Positions 1 to 7,987 of a stretch of DNA of 64,000 nucleotides are shown here, in pieces (position 1 is the stretch's first letter; each line of letters opens with the position of its first letter). The notes beneath the pieces are model-generated. The model made no database searches. It worked only from the letters and a program-made list of their open reading frames with translations, and was not told where the DNA came from. The stretch is from Candidatus Latescibacterota bacterium. Its GTDB lineage: Bacteria; Latescibacterota; UBA2968; UBA8231. Location: the NCBI GenBank assembly GCA_022826515.1, contig JAJDUT010000021.1:1-64000 (forward strand), in the 5' to 3' direction. The position numbers were made by a program, and so were the translations under genes.

Positions 1-55
1 ACGGCGCAATATGCGCCCATTGGGCGTCGGTCAATTCGGATGCATGGCGAGACAT
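1..55 (-). CDS. IS5-family transposase, N-terminal fragment (runs off window)
   Basis: Reading the minus strand from an ATG at 55 gives MSRHASELTDAQWAHIAP, the typical start of IS5-family transposases. The complete transposase at 22663-23469 has the matching LTDAQW segment near its N-terminus. A ribosome-binding site AGGAG lies 7 nt upstream of the ATG. Only 18 residues are inside the window, so the element's outer end (somewhere between 56 and about 120) and its integrity cannot be judged. It differs in sequence from the 22663 copy and is therefore a second, related element. Confidence 0.75.
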   Translation of the reverse strand, partial: MSRHASELTDAQWAHIAP

Positions 56-141
56 AAGGGGACTCCTAGGGCCGAAGGAAGACGAGCAGAAGCAAAAAAG
101 AAAAAACAAAACCCCCTATCAAGTTATGAAACCGCTTCTAG

Positions 142-1839
142 TCAAAAGCTGACTCTCCAGATACCTGTAGCTTGTCTAGCCATCCATGCTTGGTGTGAAT
201 GGATCTTCTCCACGGTCCAAGCATCAAAGTCCTCTGCCAGCTTGCGCGTTATGGCGAAGTCGCTCTGCTGGTAAACCAATCGCTTTTCGTCGTATCCCGA
301 GTTGCCCAAATCGCGATTATCTACGGTCGTCAAGAGAGTCATGTTACCTAGGCGATAAGTAGAATCCTCCCGCTGTTGGTCGTCGAACTGGTGCCAATCG
401 TCGCTCGGATTCTCCGGCAACACGTGCTCAATGCTATACTTCGCGCTCTCGAATTCAAAGTGCTGCCCCGACAACTGCGCTTCTAGCCGGAATAGTATAA
501 AGCGCACGACTTTATTGTTGCGTGCGCTAGTTGTTCGTAGGGCCTTGTCTGCAAACGCCGCCCTGAATTCCGCGTCCGCGGGATAGACTGGCCGCAGCTT
601 TGCAATCGCTGCCCGCACGCTGACGATTTCGCCAGCCGATAGCTCACGGGCAATCTGGTTATACACAACCTCCTGCTCGTTGCTTTGGCGTCCACAAATC
701 ACGTTGTAGCGAAACGACACTACTGCGATAGCCTGCAAGAAACGTCCAAAGCCAGCGCGGTCGCGTTCCGCGAATTGCTCAAATGCGGCCAGCAATAGCG
801 CTAATGGCTGACGCACGTTGAACATCTGCAACTGGGCCAGACTTGCGCGCTCTTCTGCTGTCCAAGAGTCGTCCTCCGGGCTGCGCAGGGCCGCATACAC
901 CCGCGCGTGCCTGTCCATATCGCGAATCAACCGAAACACCTTGGCCCTATCGCTGATGGCGCTGCGCATGGTTTTGAACAAGTCCGCCTTGCGCACCAGC
1001 CTGTTGCGGCTGTTCCAAAAGACCCGCAAGAACTCGGGAAAGCTCTCACTGCCCAGCAGCCCGACGACATCCTCCCAGCGGCTTTCCAAATTGTTGATAT
1101 CCGATTCGTGCGCATTGCCACGCGAGACGACGGAGAACAAGTAATTCTTCAACAGATCGGTAGCGGACAAGCGCACGCCGCGAGCATTTAGGGTCTCAAA
1201 TACTTTGAAGGCATTTAATTCGTCGGTCACGGTGATGATCGTAAAAAACAACTTATCTACCGCGACATCGACAAAGCGTGCGACAGACTCACCGTCATCC
1301 CCTGATCGTTCCTTGATACGCTCCCTGAACCAGAGAAACGCCCGGCGCAGGAGATGTTCCGATGCGTTCAATCCTCTTTGCGGCAGACTCTCCAAGGGGA
1401 CTAGGTAATTCTGGTAAAAGCGATCGTTATGCCGATTTAGCGTCAGCTTGGAGCGCGGCACTAAGCTCACTGGGTCCAAATAGCCGATGTAATTGCCACG
1501 CAACTGCTCTGCGCGCCGACGTTGTGGGTCCGTCGGGTCAGCCGGCACGGCCAAGTCCGTCAGATGCGCTACCGCAGCCAGCATCAACAGGCTCAGCGTG
1601 GTCATGCGCTGCTGTCCATCGATGATATCGAACGCCCTGTTGTCCGCCGATTGCAGTACTAGATAGCCCATGTAATGAGCGGGTTCTGGATCCTCGCCGA
1701 ACAGCGCAACAAGATCCTGCCACAAGTCATCCCACTCGTCGCCCCCCCATGAATAGTCGCGTTGGAACAGCGGTACGCGATAACTCATCCCATTGCCCAT
1801 AAGTTGGCGAAACGTGCTGTTAGTGGTATTGAAGTTCAT
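142..1839 (-). CDS. DUF262/DUF1524 protein (GmrSD-like restriction enzyme)
   Basis: This 565-residue protein has the two-domain architecture of GmrSD-type modification-dependent (type IV) restriction systems fused in one chain. The N-terminal DUF262 part shows VPLFQRDYSW at about 22-31 and DIIDGQQRMT at about 71-80, the family's ParB/sulfiredoxin-like nucleotide-binding signature. The C-terminal DUF1524 part shows IEHVLPENP at about 470 followed by RLGNMTLL near 496, an HNH-like nuclease motif. The reading frame is open upstream to 2106, but that stretch overlaps the divergent gene at 1897 and has no family similarity, so I chose the ATG at 1839. A defensive role against modified phage DNA is known for the family and inferred here. 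It stands alone next to an IS5 edge and is separate from the larger defense island at 17934. Confidence 0.85.
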   Translation of the reverse strand: MNFNTTNSTFRQLMGNGMSYRVPLFQRDYSWGGDEWDDLWQDLVALFGEDPEPAHYMGYLVLQSADNRAFDIIDGQQRMTTLSLLMLAAVAHLTDLAVPADPTDPQRRRAEQLRGNYIGYLDPVSLVPRSKLTLNRHNDRFYQNYLVPLESLPQRGLNASEHLLRRAFLWFRERIKERSGDDGESVARFVDVAVDKLFFTIITVTDELNAFKVFETLNARGVRLSATDLLKNYLFSVVSRGNAHESDINNLESRWEDVVGLLGSESFPEFLRVFWNSRNRLVRKADLFKTMRSAISDRAKVFRLIRDMDRHARVYAALRSPEDDSWTAEERASLAQLQMFNVRQPLALLLAAFEQFAERDRAGFGRFLQAIAVVSFRYNVICGRQSNEQEVVYNQIARELSAGEIVSVRAAIAKLRPVYPADAEFRAAFADKALRTTSARNNKVVRFILFRLEAQLSGQHFEFESAKYSIEHVLPENPSDDWHQFDDQQREDSTYRLGNMTLLTTVDNRDLGNSGYDEKRLVYQQSDFAITRKLAEDFDAWTVEKIHSHQAWMARQATGIWRVSF

Positions 1840-1896
1840 ATGCAAAATACTTTCTTTTTCGCACTCTAATCTCAAACTTACGCAAGGAGGAGGCCA

Positions 1897-3105
1897 ATGG
1901 CCAAGATCAAAGAAGTTCGCTGTATCCGCACCCGCCAGAACGGCACCTGGGTCATCGTCAAAATCATCACCGACCAGCCCGGTCTCTACGGCATCGGCTC
2001 GGCCAGCGAGCACAACCACGCCGCCACTGTCGCCACCGCCCTCGAAGAGAGCTTGGGACCGCTGCTGATTGGCCGCGAGGCCAGCCGCATCGAAGACATC
2101 TGGCAATGCGTGTACAACAGCGGCTACTGGCGCAACGGCTCCATCCTCAACGCCGCACTGGGCGGCATCGACATGGCCCTGTGGGACATCAAGGGCAAGG
2201 AGGCCGGGATGCCCGTGTACGAACTATTGGGCGGAGCCTGCCGCGCCGCGGTCCCCTGCTACGCCCACGCCGGCGGCAGCGACCACGAGGCTCTCGCCGA
2301 CGACATCCAGCGCTACATCGACGAAGGCTGGCCGGTAATCCGCTGCCAACTCGGCGGCTATGGCGGCGGCGGGTTCGTGGAAAACGCCCTCAAGCCGCGC
2401 AATGCTTGGTCCGCAGCACCGGCCTTTGACGACGAAGCCTATCTGGAAGCTATTCCCGCGATGTTCGAGTACTTGCGCAACAAGCTAGGCTTTGGCCCCA
2501 AGCTCACCCACGACGTCCACGAACACCTCAAACCCCAAATCGCGGTGGCACTGGCCAAGCGGCTGGAACCCTACCGGCTGTTTTTCCTCGAAGACGCGCT
2601 GGCACCCGAGCAGATCGGCTGGTACCGGCTCATGCGTCAGCAGTGCACCACGCCGCAGGCCATGGGCGAGTTGTTCACCAATGTCCACGAATACCTGCCG
2701 CTGATCAGCGAGCGTCTCATCGACTATATCCGCATCCGAGTGGCCAAAGGCGGCGGCATCACCCCCTGCCGCAAAATCGCCGCGCTCTGCGAGTTTTACG
2801 GCGTGCAGACGGCTTGGCAGGAAGGCGGGGACAACGATCCGGTCAACCAAGCAGCGGCCATGCACCTCGATATGTCGAGCTACAGCTTCGGGATCCAAGA
2901 GGAAAACGGTTTTCGGCCAGAAGAATTAGAAGCGTTCCCCGGACACGCGACCATGGAAGGTGGGTACATGTATCCCAACGACCAGCCGGGGCTAGGGATC
3001 GACATCGACGAGGAGAAGGCGAAGAATCTGTTGGTCGGCGATCAGGTACGCGCCTTTTATGCGGCCGAGGACCGACGCGCCGACGGCAGCGTGGTGCGGC
3101 CTTAG
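1897..3105 (+). CDS. Enolase-superfamily sugar-acid dehydratase (ManD/RspA-like)
   Basis: This 402-residue mandelate racemase/muconate lactonizing enzyme homologue most resembles the D-mannonate dehydratase (ManD/RspA) subgroup. Magnesium ligands are visible as Asp206 in THDVHEHL, Glu232 in FFLEDAL and Glu258 in MGELF, and His208 of the DVH motif is kept. The C-terminal GIQEENGF and PGLGIDIDEE segments are typical of the subgroup. One departure is that the segment usually read as T-x-x-H-G-x-x-D is TAWQEGGD here, so Gln308 replaces the usual histidine. The substrate may therefore not be mannonate. The start is supported by AAGGAGGA just upstream. It is transcribed divergently from the DUF262 gene and converges on the FG-GAP gene, the two stop codons sharing a palindrome at 3103-3128. 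Confidence 0.85.
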   Translation: MAKIKEVRCIRTRQNGTWVIVKIITDQPGLYGIGSASEHNHAATVATALEESLGPLLIGREASRIEDIWQCVYNSGYWRNGSILNAALGGIDMALWDIKGKEAGMPVYELLGGACRAAVPCYAHAGGSDHEALADDIQRYIDEGWPVIRCQLGGYGGGGFVENALKPRNAWSAAPAFDDEAYLEAIPAMFEYLRNKLGFGPKLTHDVHEHLKPQIAVALAKRLEPYRLFFLEDALAPEQIGWYRLMRQQCTTPQAMGELFTNVHEYLPLISERLIDYIRIRVAKGGGITPCRKIAALCEFYGVQTAWQEGGDNDPVNQAAAMHLDMSSYSFGIQEENGFRPEELEAFPGHATMEGGYMYPNDQPGLGIDIDEEKAKNLLVGDQVRAFYAAEDRRADGSVVRP

Positions 3106-3128
3106 GGGGCAACGATCGTTGCCCCCTA
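3103..3128. terminator. 26-bp perfect palindrome carrying both convergent stop codons
   Basis: The stretch from 3103 to 3128 is a perfect inverted repeat (arm TAGGGGGCAACGA and its reverse complement). Its left TAG is the stop codon of the plus-strand dehydratase gene. Its right CTA is the TAG stop of the minus-strand FG-GAP gene. It can form a 13-bp fully paired structure in RNA from either strand, so a bidirectional terminator or barrier to read-through is likely, although no clear U-tract follows. The arm resembles the TAGGGGCAAC arm of the inverted repeat at 45029-45092. Confidence 0.6.
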
Positions 3129-4718
3129 CCGGGCGATCAGCACCGTCACCCGATGCGGCTCGGTTCCCAGCGGCAGTTTCCGGGCCCCGTGGGCATCTCG
3201 TAGCGTGAACGGGTGGTGCATGAGGATGTCCTGCTTGCCGTCCTTGTTGAGGTCCACCAGCCAAGTGTATTCCTCGTCGTTGGGCACGAAGATCGCAACG
3301 TCTTGAGGCTGCCGAGCGAACAGGTCCGGCCCCGGCACGCCGACGAGGAGGTCCATGATCCGAGGGTGATCCCCGATGAGCAGGTCCGAGAGGCCGTCGC
3401 CGGTCACATCCCCGAGGAGCAAAGTCGTGTTGAACGCACGCGGCCAACTCTTTTGTGTCTTGCGGCGTTCGTGCATCGCCCCTCGCAGCACAATGTCCAG
3501 TGGCACCCATCCCGGCTCCTTATGGCTAGGTACGCCATCTAACGCAATTCTACGGGTGGCATTGGGTTTGTCGGGATAGCGCCCCCCTTCCATGCGGTAG
3601 AACTCGAGATCCAGCCAGACGTCATCGCCCATGAACCCCTTGAATTTTTTCCAGAGGCTGCTCTCAAGGTATTCAACCTCAATGGTTGTGAACATCAAAT
3701 CGACTTGGCCGTCATGATCAAAGTCGTGCCACTCCATCCCGAGTTGGACGCTGCCATCAGACCGGAACGTGGCTCCGACCTCTGGCGCAAACGCAATGCC
3801 ACCATCGGCTGTTGGCGTCCCAAAATGCACCTCATAGGCGGAACGCTTGCTGGAAATGCTCCCGCCCTCCAGCGAGAAGACCACCAAGTCGGCAACCCCA
3901 TCGCCGTTCAGGTCGGCTAACGAGTGCAGCACCCGCCCCGTCATATCTCCGGTGGCGAGCAAGGAAAAATTGTCAGAGTCGAACGCCACATCGGTCGTAA
4001 AAGTCTCCGCCACCGACGCAAACAGCCCGCGCTCGTCTTGGAGATGAACCGCGAAGTGGTCCGCGTTCCAGAACGCCAAGTCGCAGCGACCATCCCGGTT
4101 GTAATCTACCTCGTGGACACGGCTCTGAGACCAAGGGTCGTAGCGATAGCCGTCGGCTCCGTAAATCCGACTCATATCCGTGGAGGGACCGATCTTCACC
4201 GGATCGGCAAACGCACCATCGCTCATCTGGACGAACACCCAGAAGCCATCGACGTCCGGCACGACCAAGTCGTCGCGCTCATCGCCGTTCACATCCCGAG
4301 TAACATCTACATGGGGGACTTCACCGCTGCGAGGCGGATTGAAGTTGGAAGCCGCCGCCACCAGCGCGCGTTCCGTCGCCGATTCGGGATCAAACCAGTT
4401 CAGGCGACCGCTCTCGTACGCAATCAACCGATCGCATCCATCGATATTAGCCACATCCACAAACAACACTTTGGGCCCCAGCGTCGCATCGAGTAGCGAC
4501 ACCCAAGTGCTGTCGCCAAACGCGTAGATACGCAAGCGGCGGTCGCCATTCTCGTCGATGCTCACCACAGCAAGCTCCGCGACAGCACCACCGCGCAGAA
4601 ATCCCGTCAAAACGGTCTGGCGTTCCGCCGAGCCGATGACGACCTCGTACTGCTCAAAAGTGAATTCCGCGGCGGCCGGCGACGTGAAAATCGAGAGGAA
4701 AATTCCTAAGACCAGCAT
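3126..4718 (-). CDS. Secreted FG-GAP/VCBS repeat protein
   Basis: The protein (about 530 residues) begins with a Sec signal peptide, MLVLGIFLSIFTSPAAA, followed by EFTFEQ. At least six calcium-binding-type FG-GAP motifs follow, including DVNGDERDDLVV, DYNRDGRCDLAF, DLNGDGVADLVV, DFDHDGQVDLMF, DVTGDGLSDLLI and DLNKDGKQDILM. These repeats usually fold into an integrin-like beta-propeller used for surface binding. The frame is open to 4790, but that would overlap the upstream DUF4249 gene and put extra residues before the signal peptide, so the ATG at 4718 is preferred. It is the last gene of a four-gene minus-strand operon with a TonB receptor and a CotH-family protein. No catalytic domain is visible. 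Confidence 0.8.
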   Translation of the reverse strand: MLVLGIFLSIFTSPAAAEFTFEQYEVVIGSAERQTVLTGFLRGGAVAELAVVSIDENGDRRLRIYAFGDSTWVSLLDATLGPKVLFVDVANIDGCDRLIAYESGRLNWFDPESATERALVAAASNFNPPRSGEVPHVDVTRDVNGDERDDLVVPDVDGFWVFVQMSDGAFADPVKIGPSTDMSRIYGADGYRYDPWSQSRVHEVDYNRDGRCDLAFWNADHFAVHLQDERGLFASVAETFTTDVAFDSDNFSLLATGDMTGRVLHSLADLNGDGVADLVVFSLEGGSISSKRSAYEVHFGTPTADGGIAFAPEVGATFRSDGSVQLGMEWHDFDHDGQVDLMFTTIEVEYLESSLWKKFKGFMGDDVWLDLEFYRMEGGRYPDKPNATRRIALDGVPSHKEPGWVPLDIVLRGAMHERRKTQKSWPRAFNTTLLLGDVTGDGLSDLLIGDHPRIMDLLVGVPGPDLFARQPQDVAIFVPNDEEYTWLVDLNKDGKQDILMHHPFTLRDAHGARKLPLGTEPHRVTVLIAR

Positions 4719-4743
4719 GGAGCTCAGACTACGTAGATAATTC

Positions 4744-5682
4744 CTAGGGCCGGACCGAGAAGCCGAAGGAATCAACGGCCGCGGAAGCAAACAGACCGAT
4801 CCCGTTCTCGACGTGGAAAAGCGGCCGTTGAAAACTCTGACCGGCCTCGCCGCTGCCTCGTTCCGAATTCACATTGTCGGTGCGAACCAAGTCGAACCAG
4901 TTCTGATCGACGGCAAAGAGCGTGACCTTGTAGCGCCCAGCATAGTAGATGCCGTCCCAAGGCAGATAGAGCTCGCCACTTGCCAAACTCAACAAGGGCG
5001 AGGTCTCTACGCGCTCAAGTTCAAAGTCGTCAAAATCCTCAATCCATTCGTCGTCAAACAGCAGCGGGCTAGAACGCTCTAAATTGGCTAGGCGTACTTG
5101 GTAGGATACCGCAGGGCCATCGTCTTGAAATTGGGCTACTAGCACCCCAGCGTCGTACTCCAACTGATTTTCCGCGGCCTGATAGACCTCATCGCCGACC
5201 TCGGCAAACAACCGCAATCGCCGCAGTTCGGTTTCCAAATCGTCCGCCAAAAGCCGCAATTCGTCGATGCGAATGTGCGCTGGCGTCTGGGTCTGGGCGC
5301 GCACCTCTAACGCCTCTTCGGTGGTAACGCGCAACTCGTATCGGCGGCCCGGCTCAACCACCGGCGCGTCGTCCGGCGGCAGGTAGTGCCCGGCTCTGCT
5401 CGGGTCGCGCCGGTAGTTGAACACCGCGTCGCCGCGGTGAATGGAAACCGTGGCCCCCTCCAGTGCCGTTGCCGCCGCCGAATAAACATGGCCGGGAGCG
5501 ACCGTATGCCGCAGGACGACCGGCGGCAGCGGCGCATCCACGATGAGAATGGCATCCACGACGATGAGGTTGTCTTCGCTGGGGCCAAACAATTCGTCGG
5601 GGTCGCGGTCGGCCGCCAGCGGCCCCGGGGCCTGGCAAGCCAGCAGCGGTAGCAGCAGTAGTAACAATAGGTAGCGGTACAT
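4744..5682 (-). CDS. DUF4249-type outer-membrane lipoprotein
   Basis: This 312-residue protein starts with a lipoprotein signal peptide whose lipobox is LLAC (Cys16). The remainder is beta-rich, with DNLIVVDAIL near the mature N-terminus and a GATVSIHRGD segment, matching DUF4249. That family is largely confined to Bacteroidota-type bacteria and is encoded beside TonB-dependent receptors. Here the start lies 3 nt downstream of the receptor stop codon, which is strong operon evidence. By analogy it should act as an extracellular partner of the receptor at 5686-7974. The ligand is unknown. Confidence 0.75.
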   Translation of the reverse strand: MYRYLLLLLLLPLLACQAPGPLAADRDPDELFGPSEDNLIVVDAILIVDAPLPPVVLRHTVAPGHVYSAAATALEGATVSIHRGDAVFNYRRDPSRAGHYLPPDDAPVVEPGRRYELRVTTEEALEVRAQTQTPAHIRIDELRLLADDLETELRRLRLFAEVGDEVYQAAENQLEYDAGVLVAQFQDDGPAVSYQVRLANLERSSPLLFDDEWIEDFDDFELERVETSPLLSLASGELYLPWDGIYYAGRYKVTLFAVDQNWFDLVRTDNVNSERGSGEAGQSFQRPLFHVENGIGLFASAAVDSFGFSVRP

Positions 5683-5685
5683 AGC

Positions 5686-7974
5686 TCAAAACCTGAAGTC
5701 AAAGCCGAAGGTCGGCACAATGGGCAGCATCCTAACTACGAGCGGTTGCTCGGTAGAATCGTTGGGGTCGTACTGGACAAACCATTCGTTGCGGCGATTG
5801 TACGCGTTGAAAATCTGGAGATAAAAATCGACATCCGCGCCAAACAGCCCGAAGCTGCGCCGCATCCCAACATCCAAGCGGTGGTACGGCAGCAGCCGGG
5901 CTGTGTTGCGCTGCGCCGCTAGCAGCCGGTCAACCGGGCGGTCAGAGGCGGGGTCGCGCAGGGTGTAGCGGGCCGCGGCGGGCGTGTAGGCTTGGCCAGT
6001 GCCGTACACGAAATTGGCGGTCCAAGTCCAGCGGGCCAAGCGATAGGTAGCCGTCAACGACACGTCGTGGCGGCGGTCGTACTTGGGCGGAAAGGTGCGG
6101 CCGCCATCGATATCCGGGAATGTCCGCCGCGTCCAGCCAAGAGTGTAGCCCAGCCAGCCGCTGAACCGCCCGCGGCGCTTTTCGGCAAATAGCTCCACGC
6201 CGGTCGCATAGCCAGTGCCGCCGGTTTTGAATATGTCCTCGGAGGTTTCCTGCTCGTCGTTTTCCCCCTGCTCCTCGTCGAGGACGACGAGGTTGGCCAA
6301 GTCCGTATAGTAGGTCTCAACGCTAAACCGATAGCTGTTGGCCGGCTCCCACTCCAAACCCGCAACCGCCTGATAGGAACGCCCCGGCTCTACGGTCCCG
6401 TCGAGCGGCAGCCACAAATCGCCGCCACTAAAGCCCTCGGACGACACGAGCTGCAAGTATTGCCGGTAGCTACCCCCGGCCAGCTTGACGCGCCAGCCTT
6501 CTTGCAGCACGCGACTGAGCGAAAAGCGCGGGTTGAGCGACAGGTGCCCACCCTCTTCGTAATAAGTTCCGCGCAGGCCCAGCCGAGCCTCAGTCAGCGG
6601 CGTCACCTGCCAATCGTCTTGGACATAGGCCGACAAGAGATAGGGCTTTACTACTTGGTTGTTCTCGTATTGATCGAAGAGCACGCCGTAATCAAAGCGG
6701 AATAACGTAAGGCCGACCCCGGTGCGGAGGGTGTGATTGGCCGCGGCAAAGTAGTCGAGGTCGCCCTTGATGGAGACATCCCGCACGCGATTGCGTACCG
6801 CAATGGGCGTGCCAAACACATTGAGGGTAATGTCGCTGTGGTATTTGGAGTACAGGGCAATCATGCGCCCGAAGAGCGCCGGCGAAAACACGTGCGTCCA
6901 GCGCCCGGTCACGGCCTCGTTGCCCCATTCATTGCCAAAGGACAAGGTGTTGGTGCTGTCGTCCTCGGCGCTGTTAGAGCTCACGCTGATGTCGAGGTGG
7001 TCGTTGCCCCGGTATGCGCTGAGCATGAGGTTGTCGTTGGGACTGAGCTGGGTATTGACCTTGGCGTTGACGTCGTAAAACCAGTACCCGAGGCCATCGA
7101 GTTCGTCGGTGGCCTGCCGCACCGCCCGCAGCACCGGATCGATGTACGTGCGCCGACCCGCCACCATCCACGAGCCTTGGCCGAGCGGCCCCTCGCTCAT
7201 AAGCCGACTGGAGATCAGGCTAACGCCGCCGCTAGTGCTAAAGTTGCGGCGATTGCCAGCGCGGTTTTGCACATCGAGGATAGCAGAAAGGCTGCCGCCG
7301 TACTGAGCCGGATAGGCCCCCTTGTAGAACGTGACGTCCTTGATCGCGTCTGGGTTAAAGGTGGAGAAGAAGCCAAAAGCGTGCGACGGATTGTAGAGCC
7401 GCATCTGGTCGAGCAGGATGCCGGTCTGGTCGGGGCCACCCCCGCGCACGTAGAGTCCACTGCTAAAATCCGATGCCGATTGCACCCCCGGCAGCAGTTG
7501 CAAACTACGCAGCAGGTCCGGCTCGGCCATGGCCGCCATCTGTTGAACATCCGTTACTTGCAGGGCGACCACGCTCGGCCGCTGATTCAGTTCGCTCGCC
7601 GCAGTCGCCTCGGCCTCCACCACGACCTCCCCCATCTCCAGTGCTTGCCGCTCCAGTTCGAGATCCCAGCGCAGCCCTTGGCCGGTCAACGCCAGCGTGT
7701 CTTGGCGGGTCGTGTAGCCAATGTAGGACGCGGAGACGACCCAAGTTCCCGCCGGAATGTCCGGGATGGCGTAATAGCCTTCGGCGTTGCTCAGCGCCCC
7801 CAGCACGCGGTCCGCAACGGCGATGGCGACCGCGGCATTGGGTAGGAGCTCGCCGTCGCTGCTATCGCGGACAAAGCCGCTGAGGGTGCTAGTGGGTTGA
7901 GGCTGCGCCCATGACGCGGTATGTAGGCTGGCCATTACAGCCACCGCCACAATCGAGATTCTGGTCTTGTTCAT
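5686..7974 (-). CDS. TonB-dependent receptor with carboxypeptidase-regulatory-like N-domain
   Basis: The 762-residue outer-membrane protein has a signal peptide ending near ASWAQ. A carboxypeptidase-D regulatory-like beta-sandwich follows (SGFVRDSSDGELLPNAAV to YIGYTTRQDTL, roughly 32-95). Next comes a plug domain with LLPGVQSASDFSSGLYVRGG and ILDVQNR, then a long beta-barrel ending in an aromatic residue (GFDFRF). The Shine-Dalgarno GAGGA overlaps the stop codon of the upstream CotH-family gene, indicating translational coupling. It imports or binds an unknown substrate with energy from TonB. The DUF4249 lipoprotein immediately downstream is its likely partner. The family is certain but the substrate is not predictable. 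Confidence 0.9.
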   Translation of the reverse strand: MNKTRISIVAVAVMASLHTASWAQPQPTSTLSGFVRDSSDGELLPNAAVAIAVADRVLGALSNAEGYYAIPDIPAGTWVVSASYIGYTTRQDTLALTGQGLRWDLELERQALEMGEVVVEAEATAASELNQRPSVVALQVTDVQQMAAMAEPDLLRSLQLLPGVQSASDFSSGLYVRGGGPDQTGILLDQMRLYNPSHAFGFFSTFNPDAIKDVTFYKGAYPAQYGGSLSAILDVQNRAGNRRNFSTSGGVSLISSRLMSEGPLGQGSWMVAGRRTYIDPVLRAVRQATDELDGLGYWFYDVNAKVNTQLSPNDNLMLSAYRGNDHLDISVSSNSAEDDSTNTLSFGNEWGNEAVTGRWTHVFSPALFGRMIALYSKYHSDITLNVFGTPIAVRNRVRDVSIKGDLDYFAAANHTLRTGVGLTLFRFDYGVLFDQYENNQVVKPYLLSAYVQDDWQVTPLTEARLGLRGTYYEEGGHLSLNPRFSLSRVLQEGWRVKLAGGSYRQYLQLVSSEGFSGGDLWLPLDGTVEPGRSYQAVAGLEWEPANSYRFSVETYYTDLANLVVLDEEQGENDEQETSEDIFKTGGTGYATGVELFAEKRRGRFSGWLGYTLGWTRRTFPDIDGGRTFPPKYDRRHDVSLTATYRLARWTWTANFVYGTGQAYTPAAARYTLRDPASDRPVDRLLAAQRNTARLLPYHRLDVGMRRSFGLFGADVDFYLQIFNAYNRRNEWFVQYDPNDSTEQPLVVRMLPIVPTFGFDFRF

Positions 7975-7987
7975 AGATCTGCGTTCC

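Noticed and set aside
1840..2106. N-terminal extension of the DUF262 gene
   Set aside because: It would overlap the start of the divergent dehydratase gene and shows no similarity to the family; the ATG at 1839 starts at the conserved region.
6733..7845. 370-codon open frame on the plus strand, antisense to the TonB receptor
   Set aside because: Arg/His/Val-rich with no family motifs; it is a by-product of the high-GC receptor gene on the other strand.
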